From contig CM054115.1 of NCBI GenBank assembly GCA_028673005.1, positions 193,696,370-193,760,369 on the forward strand: a DNA stretch of 64,000 bases, written 5' to 3'. Below the pieces are notes generated by a model. The model saw nothing but the letters and a program-made list of their open reading frames with translations. It searched no databases and was not told the DNA's origin. The position numbers were made by a program, and so were the translations under genes. Origin of the DNA: Tanypteryx hageni (taxonomy: Eukaryota; Arthropoda; Insecta; Odonata; Petaluridae). Positions 21,440 to 34,143 of the stretch are shown piece after piece (position 1 is the first letter of the stretch; each line of letters begins with the position of its first letter).

Positions 21440-22458
21440 ACTTTTATTATTATTATTACTTTACTGATCCAGTAGATTTGCATTTGCAAAAATAGGACAT
21501 GTCATTATGTGGTACAAAATTTCATTTCATATAAATAAATTCATTTACAGAGTAGAAGCAATTGTCAGTAAGGTAGTCTTTCAGTTTCTTTTTAAAAAGA
21601 CAGTTGTTTGGTTGGTTTTTAATTTCACAAGGAAGTTTATTGAAGAATTTTATTCCTGCATATGCTGGGCCATTACTGAACATTTTCAGGTTGTGACTTA
21701 TAAAACTTAGTTCATTTTTGTTGTGTGTGTCATAGTTGTGAGCATCACTGTTGTGTTTCAGCTCAAAAAGAGCAGTGTGTTCTTTGACAAAAACCATTGT
21801 ATGGTAGAGATATATGCAGGGTAGTGTTAAGATTTTGAATTTTTTGAAATTGGGACGACAAGTAGAGAATTTGGGAGTGTTGGCTATGATTCTTATTGCC
21901 CATTTTTGCAGCTTTAAAAGCTGCACTGGATGGTGAGAGTGTCCCCAGTGTTCTATATTTTAATCTGCTTTATATAAATGCATAATATATTGTCAGGGAG
22001 GTATTTATATTGGTTAAGGGCATTGCTCTTCTCAGGATATAGCACCCTGTAGCTACTTTTGCACAGACATAGTCAATGTAGGTTTCCCAAGTGAGGCATT
22101 CATCTACATGGATTCCAAGGAATTTGGTGACGTTGCAACAAGTGTTGAGTCAGAAATTTTGAACAAGGGTGTTGATGTAATTTTTTTGAGGTGGATGAAA
22201 TTGCATAACAGCTGATTTGTTTTTATTAATGAAAACATTGTTGATATTACTCCAGTTCACCATTTTGTCAATTTCTTGCTGAATAATATGGTTTGAGTTC
22301 TGTGGTAATTTAAGCAGTTCATTAGTATCATCTGCATAAATGAAGATCTCCTCGAAATTGATATAAGATGGGAGATCATTGATGTAAAAAAGAAACAGTA
22401 ATGGTCCCAAAATTGACCCTTGTACTAGACTTGTATTACTTTTTAAAGATGTGTACAT
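21440..22458 (-). mobile_element. 5'-truncated non-LTR retrotransposon (RT to 3' tail)
   Basis: The minus-strand ORF 22150-22458 has the RT core VQGSILGPLLFLFYINDL and FIYADDTNELL (catalytic ADD). The frame then passes through a broken stretch (TWETYIDYVCAKVATGCY, about 22080) into 21522-21926, with LLKLQKWAIRIIANTP and HNYDTHNKNEL, the usual tail of Jockey/CR1-group ORF2. A (AAT)n-type tail ends it at about 21440-21465. The endonuclease half and the first RT motifs are gone, and the two parts are in different frames. It cannot move. Confidence 0.8.
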
Positions 22459-22599
22459 GCATGAAGTAAATATACATATAATGAAATAACTATTCTAAAC
22501 AGAATGAGACAACTCGCATAAGAAAAATGAACAAAGAATATGCTAAATATAAACAAGAACAATACTGCAAAAAATCAGACACCCACTTATGTTTTTTAT

Positions 22600-23830
22600 T
22601 AATCCCTTCCTCATCCTTCGCAGTCGCAGTCCATACTCTATAATCACTAATTTATACAACTTCTTCTCCCTCCCTCGTGATTGACTGGTTGATGGATGAC
22701 CTATTGCTATAGATGTTTTCTCGCTTTCATAACTTCTGACATCATATTTATTCAAAGAATGGACTTTTCTAAAAGCTTTTGGTCTTTGGATATAACATCG
22801 AAGAACTCTGAACATGATACGTCCTGGTAATGGGTTTTAATAATCAAAATTGATTTAACTGTGTCCAGCTGAAGGTGGTTTCTCTCATCAGTCCATAATG
22901 AATTCAAAGAGAAAATACGTTCTACTGAGGCATTTTATCCTGGTAGAATAAGACAAAAACCTACAAGTAACTTTATTTCATTAGAAGTTATTTGTTCCTT
23001 CTGAAAATGAACAAATACTTCTTTCCACCTGTCTGCAGTCTTACAATTAGTATTATTCCATTCAGTCATTTTACTCTCTGTTGCATACATTTTGACATTA
23101 CTGTAGTCATCAAAGAGACTTTCTTCATTTATACTGAAGTTAGGTAAGATAGTCTTTATTTCCTTGGCACATTCTTTGACATTTTCCCAACAAAAGGATT
23201 TCTTCAGTGAAACCCATTCCATTTTTGCAAATATGCAAAATGAATGAACGATCCATTCTTGAATGTACTGAACTGCAGTATTATAAAAATTTGCGGCATA
23301 GTTTTTGAATAATCACACCTTCTTTATGAAGGTTTATAAGTTCCATTTTCATATCACTGTGTAAAAACATTTCATTTCGTTGCATTATAAGCTTTGTGAT
23401 GAGGAAATCTATTTCTTTCTTAGCCTCAAAAACTGTCGCCTCTTCACATTCAATTCGCTGAATAGCATCAGAAAATATCTTTATCTGATTCTAAAAATAG
23501 AAGAAATACAAAAGATTTCCTGTTGTTAAAAAATTCATATAAAGTATTTGGGCATTTATCCTGACTCAAGAAATAACTCTGTAGTCTATCATAAAGTTCA
23601 ATAAAACGATTCAGAGCTGGTTTCAGTGACAACCATCGTATTTTGCTACACCCTAAAAGTTCTATACTCAATTTCCACAAAATCACAAAAAGATTTCAAA
23701 TTTTCTACTCTGTGAAATGGTGAAAATACTGACAATATTTCCACAGAATCGCCTGAACGTCTATAGATAATACATCAACAGCAATTTGTACACTATTATG
23801 AATAATGTGTGCTGCACAGCCTACACCTAT
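22600..23830 (-). pseudogene. hAT-type transposase remnant
   Basis: Read on the minus strand from 23830 down, the pieces are a GCAAHIIHN-type motif (about 23820), IRWLSLKPALNRFIELYDRL then YFLSQDKCP (23468-23686), WVSLKKSFCWENV and further sequence (22935-23222), then a LFSLNSLWTDERNHL-like stretch (about 22880, the hAT C-terminal dimerisation region), ending near 22600. Order and motifs match BED/hAT transposase-derived proteins. Frames change several times and stops are present. A mariner copy abuts the upstream side. Confidence 0.65.
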
Positions 23831-23867
23831 TATTTTTCTGTATTGTATTCATGAAAAAATAAAATAT

Positions 23868-24695
23868 TAATAAAGAAACGATTCATCAAATTCTTCAAGA
23901 AGATTTGGGAAAGAGGAAGGTCTGTGCGAAGCTCATCCCACACAACCTCACGGATGAACAGATGCAGAGAAGAGTCGCAACGAGTCAGGACTTCGCTGAA
24001 ATTTGTGAAGGCAATCCCAGTTTCTCGACTGCATTATCGCTGGCGACGAGTCATGGGTATTCCAGTATGACCCTGAAACGAAACAGCATGGCATGGACAT
24101 CAAAATCATCACCAAAGCCGAAAAAGTTTTGTTTGAAGTAGTCCTCGAACAAAACCATGCTGATCACCTTTTTCGACAAGCAGGGTATGATCAACAAGGA
24201 ATTTTGTCTGCAAGGATAGACAGTAAATAGTGCATTCTACGTTCAAGTCCTTCAGAGATTGGTAAGGCATGTTTCCAGAGTGAAGCTGCAGTTTCGAGAA
24301 AAGGGAAGTTGGATTCTGTTGCATGACAACGCACCTGCTCATTCTGCACTGGTTGTGAAGAGATTTCTGGCAAAACAGGGCATTTTGGAGATCGACCACC
24401 CACCGTATTCGCCTGACTTGGCACCCACAGACTTCTTTCTCTTTCCTAGGGTGAAAACTGCTCTCAAGGGGAGATTTGAGGATGTTGAAGACATCAAAAC
24501 AAATGTGACCGCTGAACTGAACAAGGTTTCTTTAGATGACTTTGCTGACTGTTTTAAAAAGCTCTTGGGACGATGCAAAAAATGTATTGAAGTGGGAGGA
24601 AATTATGTTGAGTAAAAGAGAAAACATTTTTGGCCTACTTTGTTTCTTTTTCTTTCTATCGCACCAGTCCGGGAACTTTGTTGCCACACCTTGTA
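23868..24695 (+). mobile_element. Mariner (Tc1/mariner) element, 5'-truncated and frameshifted
   Basis: The transposase starts inside the N-terminal domain (KRKVCAKLIPHNLTDEQ, about 23905). The first catalytic Asp lies in GDESWVFQYDPETK (about 24038-24080, another frame), and the rest at 24259-24615 reads WILLHDNAPAHSALVV then HPPYSPDLAPTDFFLFP. That spacing is DD34D, the mariner signature. Frameshifts lie near 24020-24130 and a stop near 24220. The 3' end is probably at 24695 (GGGAACTTTGTTGCCACAC); the 5' terminal repeat is missing. Confidence 0.85.
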
Positions 24696-27163
24696 TGTGA
24701 TAGCTTTTTTGTGGGTGCTCTAACTCAAAACTATTAATCAGGCCAACGCAAAATTTCATATTTAACATTTTTATAAAAGTTAGAAGAACTGATTAGTTTT
24801 TGGTAAAAATTGGTCAAACGGAAGTGGGTATTTACTCTCCTCATCCATTATTTTGAAATATTTGCTTCAATATTTGATAAATGTAAAAATGTATTCAAAT
24901 ACAAGTTGTAGGAAATTTACTTTTCTACAAACTTTGTTTGAAACATTTTTCCATATAATGCATTGTTTAAGAGATATCTTATATTTTTAGCTGTCACCAC
25001 CATGCCATCTACCGATGACTATTGTTAACAACTGACGCTTAGTTACGTCTTAGTAACGCTCCTTTTTCTTTTCTTAATTGTTGGAGCTTTGTGGCTATAT
25101 CCAATATCAGAAGGCTATGGTTTAATTTTATTTCTGTCCGTAAAGTCTAAAATTTTCTCGCAGTTTCTTAAAATATTTATTATTATGTAACCTATTTGGA
25201 AATTTTAGAAATATTACAGATATGGAGAAAGTCATGTGGTGGCCACATTAGATCTTTTTTACTGGGATGTTGACATGCATAATCACTGAAAAATGCAACT
25301 CAAGTTGAAATTCCTTTCTACCATATTTAATCTTGTTGTTACTAGAAACTCATGTTGAAAATGAACAGATCCCTGTAGGCCATCATCCTGCAAACTTGTA
25401 TCATTTTAATTTTTTTCTATTTTCTCTTATTGACAAGTGAGTGCTCATGTGGATTATTTTAGTTCAGTTTTTATTTTAATTCCAAGAAACATATCAAAAT
25501 TTTGAATCTAATGTTTTCATAATTTTGGTCATTAACCTCCCATTTGTTCACTGTTAAATCTTCTTCTTAATTCCTGTATTACTTAAATTTTTTGCCTTAT
25601 TTCTTAAATTAGTTGCCAAATGTCCGTCCAGTGGTTAAGCAGGATGTTGCCCACTGTTAAATGATTTTATTACTTATCCAGGGGAATGAAATTACATTCT
25701 GCAATAACTTTTTCATCATTATAAATATATAGTTTACCACATAAGCAGCATTTCTCCTGTGCCAAATATTTTTGCTGGACTTGGGAGTGATAGGTTAGAG
25801 AGGATAAGATGTGTGATAGGATGATATGAATTTAGGTAAGTCAGATATTTAGAGAACACTATGCAGAGGGAGATAGTTCTTCAGGTAGTAGTACATTGGC
25901 AGCACATTTAGTTGCATATCAGAATATGAATGGATATAAGGAGAGTAAAATAAAAATGGTGTATTGTCCTATAAAATGTTAACATTACACTACTTATCTA
26001 TTAAATTTCCATTGAACTGCTATCTAACATTGCCGACACATTGCATCTTACTGACCTCTCATGGCATTATGACGAACTAATTTACCTCTCATTATTAACT
26101 ACCAACATCTCATGACTTGTTGTCAAACATTTCATTCTTGCATAATTGGCATTATTAAACTATTAATAAAAGCCTTAATCTGTTGGTTGGTTGTTTGGAA
26201 CGCTATATGGGATTTCCCATAAGAGAGATCTTAAATATACCTCTTTCACACTTGCAGACTTATTTTCTTTTGCAAAATTAAATTAGAAGTAATTGACGTA
26301 CAATCTTTGGATAAGAACCATTTTAAAGTCAATTAAATGAAGATTCTTATTCTTATCATCGATTTTTCTTTTCGAATCAAATTCACTCACATTAAGCTAA
26401 AATATTCGAAAATTTGTCAAAAATTTGCATTTTTATTGAAACGTTCCCTTGGCGACAACATATCTGGTGAGTCCATAATAGCCAATTTTTTTCGGAATAA
26501 AATGTTAAAGATGTTGTTAACTTAGTTAAAAATTGTATACTCGTATTGTCTTAATATTAAATATCAAAAAATATACTAAAGTGAAAACCTGTTCATCTAT
26601 CTTATCTAATGTTCCAATATAGTTGAATACATTAAGTTCCAATTTTCCCATTGAATTTCAACGGGCATTTACACTAGTATACAATAATGTTTGTAAAGAG
26701 AATCTAGATAAATAAAAATCATATCATTGAAGCATTTGTTGTCTGTTATTCTTTGGTTGATTCCTAGCAGCTGACTTCCCATGTTCTTTGGTGCTTTTAG
26801 TAGTACCACTAATTTGTATGAATATACTGTGCATCACAGTATAGATCTTGAATGTATTATTAGGATAAGTTCGCTCTGTTAAGTAGTTATTATAGACCAG
26901 AAGTCACCTAATTTCTTAGTATAAAATGGCATTACAAATCACTGTTGAGTCCACATGCGACAAATCAGAAGAAATTTTCAATGGAATGAAATTTGAAATT
27001 TTTTAAAAGCATAACATTGACATAACATTGACCAAATTTCAATTAGTTTCTAAAAATTGTTCATTTTAGAGAAACTGATGGAGAAATTACAGCTGGATAA
27101 ATTAAATGAAAGTAAGATTAAACATTGTGAAGTTTTGGGATTTTAGATTAAGTGAATAACTGC
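24696..27163. other. No gene seen; AT-rich
   Basis: About 2.5 kb without an ORF above chance length and without paired terminal repeats that I could find. Confidence 0.5.
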
Positions 27164-27167
27164 TTAA

Positions 27168-28076
27168 CCCTCAATTAGTCACGTGGGGTAAATATGACCC
27201 CACACAAACTATTTTTATCAATATAATAAAAACTATAAGGTATATTCAGGCCATACTTCTAGTATCTTCATTATTTAGCCTCCTGATTATAATTTAGCAT
27301 TTTTGTTAATTTTGGTTCACGTAACCCCAAAGCAGGGGTCCCGCAATTACAAAAACAAAAAATTGATGTTTTCCATATCTCGTAAAATATTGCGAGGATT
27401 TCCCTGAAATTCGGTGCACTGGACGTATGGCCAGAGAAAGTAACAAAATGGTATAAATGGTGCACATAACCCAGACAGGGGTGCCACTATTGCAAAAACT
27501 AAAATAACGATTTCCATATCTTGTAAAATATTGAGCAGATTTCCATGAAATTTGGTACTGGACATATTGCCAGAGAAAGTAAAATAATCGTATAAATGCT
27601 TCCCATAACCCAAACAGGGGTGCCGCTATTACAAAAACAAAATAAATTATTTTCTTCTATATCACGTATAATACTGGGCGGATCTTCAGGATATTTGGTA
27701 CATAGGACTTGCATACAAAGAAAGTATGAAACTTTTTAAATATATGATATATGATTCTTGCTGTTTCATTAGCGATGACTTTCTTCTCATCAGATCTCTA
27801 AATATTACCATTATAGCAATAAACTGAAAGGCATTGAATATGCAAACAATGTTAGTGAATAAAAGTTAAAATAAAACTGTGATTTGTAAAATTCATTTTT
27901 AATAAATATTCCCACAAAATATCCTTATAAACTATGGTATTTTAATTTAAAATTTATTTTTCTATAGTAATAATAAAATAAAATGTCATTTTAGTGTTAC
28001 TTTTACAAAAAAATTGGGGTCATATTGACCTCACGCGACTAATTAAGGAATTTTATCTAGTGTGACTAATTTTGGG
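27168..28076. mobile_element. PiggyBac-like non-autonomous element (TTAA target site)
   Basis: TTAA at 27164-27167 precedes CCCTCAATTAGTCACGTGG. The other end reads, on the opposite strand, CCCAAAATTAGTCACACTAG and is followed by TTAA at 28077-28080. An inner inverted pair (AATTAGTC(A/G)CGTG with TATGACCCCA) at about 27172-27205 and 28012-28048 extends the terminal repeats. There is no transposase, so it is a MITE of 909 bp. Confidence 0.75.
27318..27725. repeat. Three diverged tandem copies of a ~140-bp unit
   Basis: The landmark (A/G)(C/G)AGGGGT(G/C)CC recurs at 27333, 27475 and 27614. Each unit holds 'ttccatatct(c/t)gtaaaatatt' followed by 'ttggtac'. They lie wholly within the piggyBac-like element. 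A related stretch occurs at 58745-58860. Confidence 0.75.
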
Positions 28077-28080
28077 TTAA

Positions 28081-30477
28081 TTAAAAAATCTCAACATCGT
28101 GATAATTACCAAATCTCAGTATGAAAATTTTATCTTTAAAATATTTTACAGCTTGGTTGACTTTTATGAAAAACTTGATCTGAACGAATTATTTCCTTCA
28201 AAACATGATTTATCAAAAACACTTCAGATATGAGTTGCAAAATAACCCAACCTCAAAGATTTACAAGGAAATTGGTTTCTATAAATAAAAAAAGATAGAT
28301 GCAGAAAATTTTCAACTAGAATAGAGAGTAGGCCATAGAAAAATAAACGTTAAATTTGGTAACCATGACTATAATCCATCGACGATCAAGACAAGAGAAA
28401 TTCTCTTGGAGATATGCACTACAATGGTTATTGGGGCAAAGCAATCATGTGTGTTGATGTCTATTGGCTGTAAAAAATTCTGATGAACATGTTTTCGAAT
28501 ACCTAAAACGAATGTCTGCTTCCACTAGTGGATTTCCTGGATGTAAAAATGTGATCGATACTTAAACCTCCTCAAATACCATGCAAATTAATTCTAGTAC
28601 TTTGAATAGAATTGTGCAATACACAAACAACATGTATTCCAAGGTCAAACCCAGGAACGTCAGGGTCAAATGCTAAAGTCAGGTGCAGGATTTAACAAAA
28701 ATATGTCATCAGATGCTTGGCTTTAATTTTTCACGCCATTTTTCAATATCAAAATGATGTTTACTATCCCAATCTTTATGGTACCATTTGCTGGCTCTCT
28801 CTCACTCTGTATTCTAGCTGCTCTATTTGTTGACAGTGATCAAAGGCAACGTGATTTTTATCTATTTGTAAAGGTGCATGTTATAGATCATTTTGAACGA
28901 TAACTTGAGATAAACTTTCCTTTGTGGATCCATCTACAGTATAGGACAAAAAATGTACAATTTCTGCTATACCTACAGTTAAATACATTTATTAATTAAT
29001 AAAGTTCTTTATACATGTACAATTGTTAATATGTATATATTCAATATAAATTTAAGTGTACAAAGGGTAAAAAAATTTATATATATAAATTTCATCCTGA
29101 TCTGAGGCTAAAAGGAAAAAGTTACACAAATATTAATAATAATGGAAATATACCCAAATTAAAATACTGCATTTATTTACTTGTTTGAAATTTTTTGGAT
29201 CACTTGTGAAGAAAGGTCTTTGAATTTTGGCATGTAATCTGTATATTGAATAGAAATACAAGCTGCTGTAACTTCATCCCTCAGACTTTTTCTAACACCC
29301 TACTTTATATAATTCATTGTTGAAAAAAACACAAAAATAAGTGAGAGAAAAGATAATTAAAATCAAAATTAAAACTTTTTTCAATGCATTCAACATTTTT
29401 CATGATTTCTGGTAGACTTTGCCATACACAACACAGCGGGTGTCACCAGTTTATCATTTCCCTTCAGCTTCCTCAATGCCGTACCTTAAATCAATAAACT
29501 TTTGTTTCCAAGTAGAATGCATTGAAGGTTAGCAAGTTTCATGTCAATGTTTTCTATATTAAACCAAATAAAATACTCAATATGCAAATTGTGATATAAA
29601 ATTCACAAGGATTGGTTATTATTTTAATCATACGTTCAAATTCTCTAAATTGCTGAATTCATTGTGAAAAATATTCGTGCTTAAAGCAACACATTTGAAA
29701 AGAATTAAAATGAACTTGCACTTGACTTTTTCTGGCTACTCGAATCAATTAAGAATGTTTTTAATTTTGAAAAATATTTCATTTCAGAATTTCAATATCA
29801 TTTCTCAATATTTGGAGTTTAATTTCAAAAGCTTTTATATTATCGAATATGATATTAATGCTCTTTCTATATCCTTAAAATTTTCTGTTGAGATCATTCA
29901 AGCGCAAAGATAGATCGGCAAAAAACGAGTTTTTGGAGAAAAACGAATGTTCTAATAAGTTAACCAATCATTCTAATAAAAGTGCATGGCTTAACCAACA
30001 AGCACTGCTGCACAGATGTATTGAAAGCTTATGGCACCTAAATGCGCGAAGAGTCACGTGATGTAGGGGAAGGCGGCTGTGGAGGGGGAAAGCTTAAGGG
30101 GAAGGTGGCTGTGGAGGGGAAGGCAGCTGTGGAGGGGAAAGCTTAAGGGAAAGTGAAACAATTGAGCAGAGCTCTGCGGGACAGGCAAGTCATTTGAATT
30201 GGCGGGAACTTATGCCAAGTAAGATACGCGATTGAAAAGTAAGTGTTACAAATTAGGGAATAGGGACATTCTGAAAGACGAAAATTAAAGTAATTGGTTA
30301 TCCGCCAACATTTATTTGCACTACATGCAATGCAACATCGAAAGCACTCAATGCATTACAATGGAAGCAACTAAGCCCCTATTGTGTTACATATTAGTTA
30401 TAAAATGAGTACATATACGAATCGGCGAATACTGGAAACAATACACAAAAAACACTGACTACTACACAACGGAAATT
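28081..30477. other. No gene seen; short GC-rich repeat at 30062-30147
   Basis: AT-rich, non-coding. At 30062-30147 the unit GGAAGG(C/T)(G/A)GCTGTGGAGGGG appears three times with AGCTTAAGG between, a local minisatellite. Confidence 0.55.
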
Positions 30478-31105
30478 AATCCTCCTCACTTTCAGTGTCT
30501 GAATCGACATTAATAATTATCTCATTGATGTTCTCCATAATATTTTCTACATCAATAAATTTTCTCTCTACTCTCTGTGCACGTTCACATACGTTCTTCC
30601 ACTAATTCACTCCAATTTCTAAACACTTCTCCTCCACTAACCTTTTCACTTCATCCATTTTAAAAGTTATACTTCTTGAAACCACCCAATTTTTAAAAAT
30701 TCCCCACACATTTTCAATTGGACTTAATTCCGGGTGATAAGGTGGCAATCTTAAAGCAGAGGGTCCATGTTCAGCAAGCAATTTGTCCACTAAAAATTCT
30801 TTAGGCAGCTTAAATTTCTTTATTTTTTCATATAGTTCGATTTTAGTATCAGTAACTGAATATTCAATCCCTCTTGAATCCAGCCACACTTTCATTTCAC
30901 CTTTACTTGTACTACTTGAGGGCGGTCGAATAAGCTCCACGTTGTGATATGGAGCATTATCCACAACGAGCACGGAATTGGGTGGTAAATTCGGGATAAG
31001 CTTATTTTCCACCCACTTTGTGTAGTTCACTTTATTTATGTCTCCATGGTAGTCTCCCGTTTTCAGTCCAGATTTGAACAGAAGGAGAGCATGAGGCACA
31101 AATCC
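30478..31105 (-). pseudogene. ITm-superfamily transposase C-terminal half, DD81E spacing (Sailor/DD82E-like)
   Basis: The ORF 30602-31099 carries SVLVVDNAPYHNVEL (second catalytic Asp) and LPPYHPELSPIENVWG (Glu) with 81 residues between them. Tc1 (34), mariner (34) and most ITm families have far shorter spacers; the reported DD82E 'Sailor' family has this long one. After one TAG the frame continues to a TAA near 30478 with an acidic tail (DSDTESEED). The N-terminal half with the first Asp is missing because Kolobok-like copy 1 starts 17 bases away. DNA-binding domain and terminal repeats are not visible. Confidence 0.65.
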
Positions 31106-34100
31106 GAAGTCCCCTCCATAAGAAGCTACCGGACAGAGGGTTTTCCGCCCGAATATTCGTCAATTGATTTCTCGGAATCTGTTCAACATAAAGTGAGGAA
31201 ATTTCGTATTTAGAATCCTAAAACTAATACAAATCTGGCACATTTCTAACTTTTAAAAATTTGGTTATATTTTTTAAAGGCTTCTATATTGTTAAATATC
31301 TTTTAAGGGAAAAAAAATTTAAAATCTCTCACACACCGGAAAGTTCATATTTTTTCCTTTTAAATTATGTATAAATTGTAAATGTAGCTTAATTTTCAAC
31401 AGAAATCAGTAGAAGTTGTATATAATATCATTTTTGCTTCTAATAGTTCACGGATCTGTAGACTGATCGCGCCACCGTAGTTCTGATGTCACTCTCATGG
31501 CTCGCCCGCTAGGGTTCAAGTCCCTACTAGGAGATGGGGAGGAGTTTTAACTTGACCGTCTAGAGAAAAGCTAAGAAGCATCTGTTCTCCAGATGGCCCT
31601 ATTTGGTATAGTTTTGTCTTAGTTAGATATTTCACTTTTTTACTTTCTCATATACGTAGTATATTGAGACAGTATTGTAATCATGTTCTACGCTGTATTT
31701 GTCTTCTTCACAATCATTATGGTTAGTAAAGATCGCAAGCACGGGCTATGGCTTTCCGATAAAAGAAGAAAAAACCGTGGTGGTGAGCAATTACGATTGT
31801 GGCGCAAATGTCAGCATGTGTCAAGAATTGAGTCTGCTTCGGAACCCTCAACACCGTGCGTATCACCTCTTGAGAACATAGAAATGGAAACGAGTCAAAG
31901 AAAAACCAAACGACTCCACCCTCACCGACATCGGGTGGATTGTACACATTAGATAGTTTATCCAAGCAAGGTGCCTCAACATTATTCAATCTCACAGGAT
32001 GAAGGATCGTGGACCTACAATATTTTTTGCAACAATTGCAGGCAATGAAAAACCATGGACCATTTGGTTGCAGATTGGTGGACAAGGTAGTAACGGGTGA
32101 AAAAATAGAAGGTCTTCGAAGTTGTTTCACCTTTGAATGTAAGATGTGCCAATTCAAAGGATTAATATGGACTGATGAAAAGAAAGAACCATCGAAGCTC
32201 GACGTAAATACATCATCGGTGTCCGTGTTTCTGAGCACTGGCGGTGGTCATGCTCAACTGGAGGAAGTTTTCGGAGCGATGAATATTCCTCCAGTGTCAT
32301 CAAAAACTTACATTCGATACGAGCACATATTGGCGAACATTTTACTGTCCACTGCTTTAGTTGAAATGGAAAACGCAGTGAAAGAAGAAGCACGACTTGC
32401 TATGGAAATGGGAGATATTGATGACGTCGTAGTCCTTCTCATTCCTGTAGTTGCTGATGGCAGCTGGGCAAAAAGAGTAAGCAAGAGTATGCAAGATGAA
32501 GATTATGGAGAATTCTCTTCAAAACCAGATATCTGCGACTCAGACTATGCTCAGGAAGCAGCCAAATATTTGATGGGGCTGGAATTGTCTCCTGAGCAAA
32601 GGAAACTTCTGGAGAGATCTACGCAAGACCAGGATTTCACATGGACAGAAGAAAGAAGGAAGAGATTGACAGCGTCCAACTTCGGGCAAGTTTGCCACCT
32701 CCAACCTTCAACGAGCTCTTCCAAGCTTATCGATCGTATTTTATACATAAAGTTCACAAATACGGCGATAGAATATGGCTCTAAATTCGAGGCAACAGCA
32801 CTATGCCAACTAAGTCGTAAGACATTTCCAGGTGCAGTTTTTTTGTTGATCCTGATCTTCCATTCTTGGGAGCTACACCAGATGGGATAATCGGGAATGA
32901 TGGGATAATCGGGAATGATGGAATAGTCGAAATTAAATGCCCGTATTCTGCAAGAGATATGAGCCCAGATGAGGCAGTTGAAGCAAGAAAGGTAACAGTT
33001 TGGTCAGTAAATGGGCGAATTAACGAGAACCAAACTACTATTTTCAGGCAAAAAATTCTTTTTCTTGTTTCTTGTATGCGTTTTTGTGATATACAGGTAG
33101 CTTTCATTGAAAAAAAAATGCCTATACACAAAATCATTCTTGGAATTTTATATGTACAGGGACAATTACACGTCACCAAAAGGAAATATTGCTTTTTGCA
33201 ATATGGACACAAAAAGAGCCTTTTTTGAAAATAGAGAAAATAGAAAGAGACAAGTTCTGGAAGAAAAGAATGGAGGAGAAATTGAGCAACTTTTACCTAC
33301 AGTCAGTGGCGTACCGAGGGGGGGGCCACCTCAAAAATAAATTTGGGCAATTCATGTTTTGAAAGAGGATTTAGGCAACCAATTTAAACAACTTTCGTTG
33401 CGTTATATGCGAGAAGGAATAAATTTGAATGTAGAACATTAATTATTGGCATATTAAAATCACAGAATCATCGTAGGTGTTCGAGACATAAAACAACGTA
33501 CGCCTAAATAATGGAAGTTTGTTTTCCTGCCATAGATTTTTAATACACGTCGAATCGATCAATAGATAGGCTTTTAAAGGTGCGTTTACACTATGTGAGC
33601 ACGAACGAAGAATATCTTGTAAATTATGGCAATATGCCATTATGGTATTAGTCTACTTCGATTCACAAAAGGAGATATCTGGCTTAAAAACGGTATAGGT
33701 GGCTTATAAACTGTATTGGTGGCTTAAACACTGCATTTGAAAGTTAGATATATTGAGAGAAATGAAAAAGGCAACAATACTTTCTCTATCTACGTATATA
33801 GAGAAAGTAAAAATTCATATGAAGCAAATGATTTAGTGGAATTTTATTCGATTCTATATGCCGCAATACTTTCCAAAAATTAGCCGATTTGTCTCACAAA
33901 TGATTACGATATTTGGATGCGATTACATTTTCGTAAAAAGTTCTTAAGAAAGACATTCGCAAAATCTAATTTTCTGACGAACATTTTCACAATGTTTTAA
34001 GAATTTTTGTGACGAATATTGCTGTTAAAATAACTTATATCCCACAAAATCTGAAGGTTCCCAATTTTCACATTGACATTTAATTAAAAATATGTAATAG

Positions 34101-34143
34101 CATTGTTTTTCCAATACTACTATTTCTTATTAGTTACTGGCAG

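Noticed and set aside
27271..27714. Minus-strand ORFs with repeated 'FCFCN..TP' pattern as a repeat protein
   Set aside because: The pattern comes from the 140-bp DNA repeat; each copy is in a different frame and stops occur between.
31723..32238. Minus-strand 171-residue ORF, repeated at 61791-62306
   Set aside because: Present twice only because the Kolobok-like element is present twice; antisense of the transposase frame.
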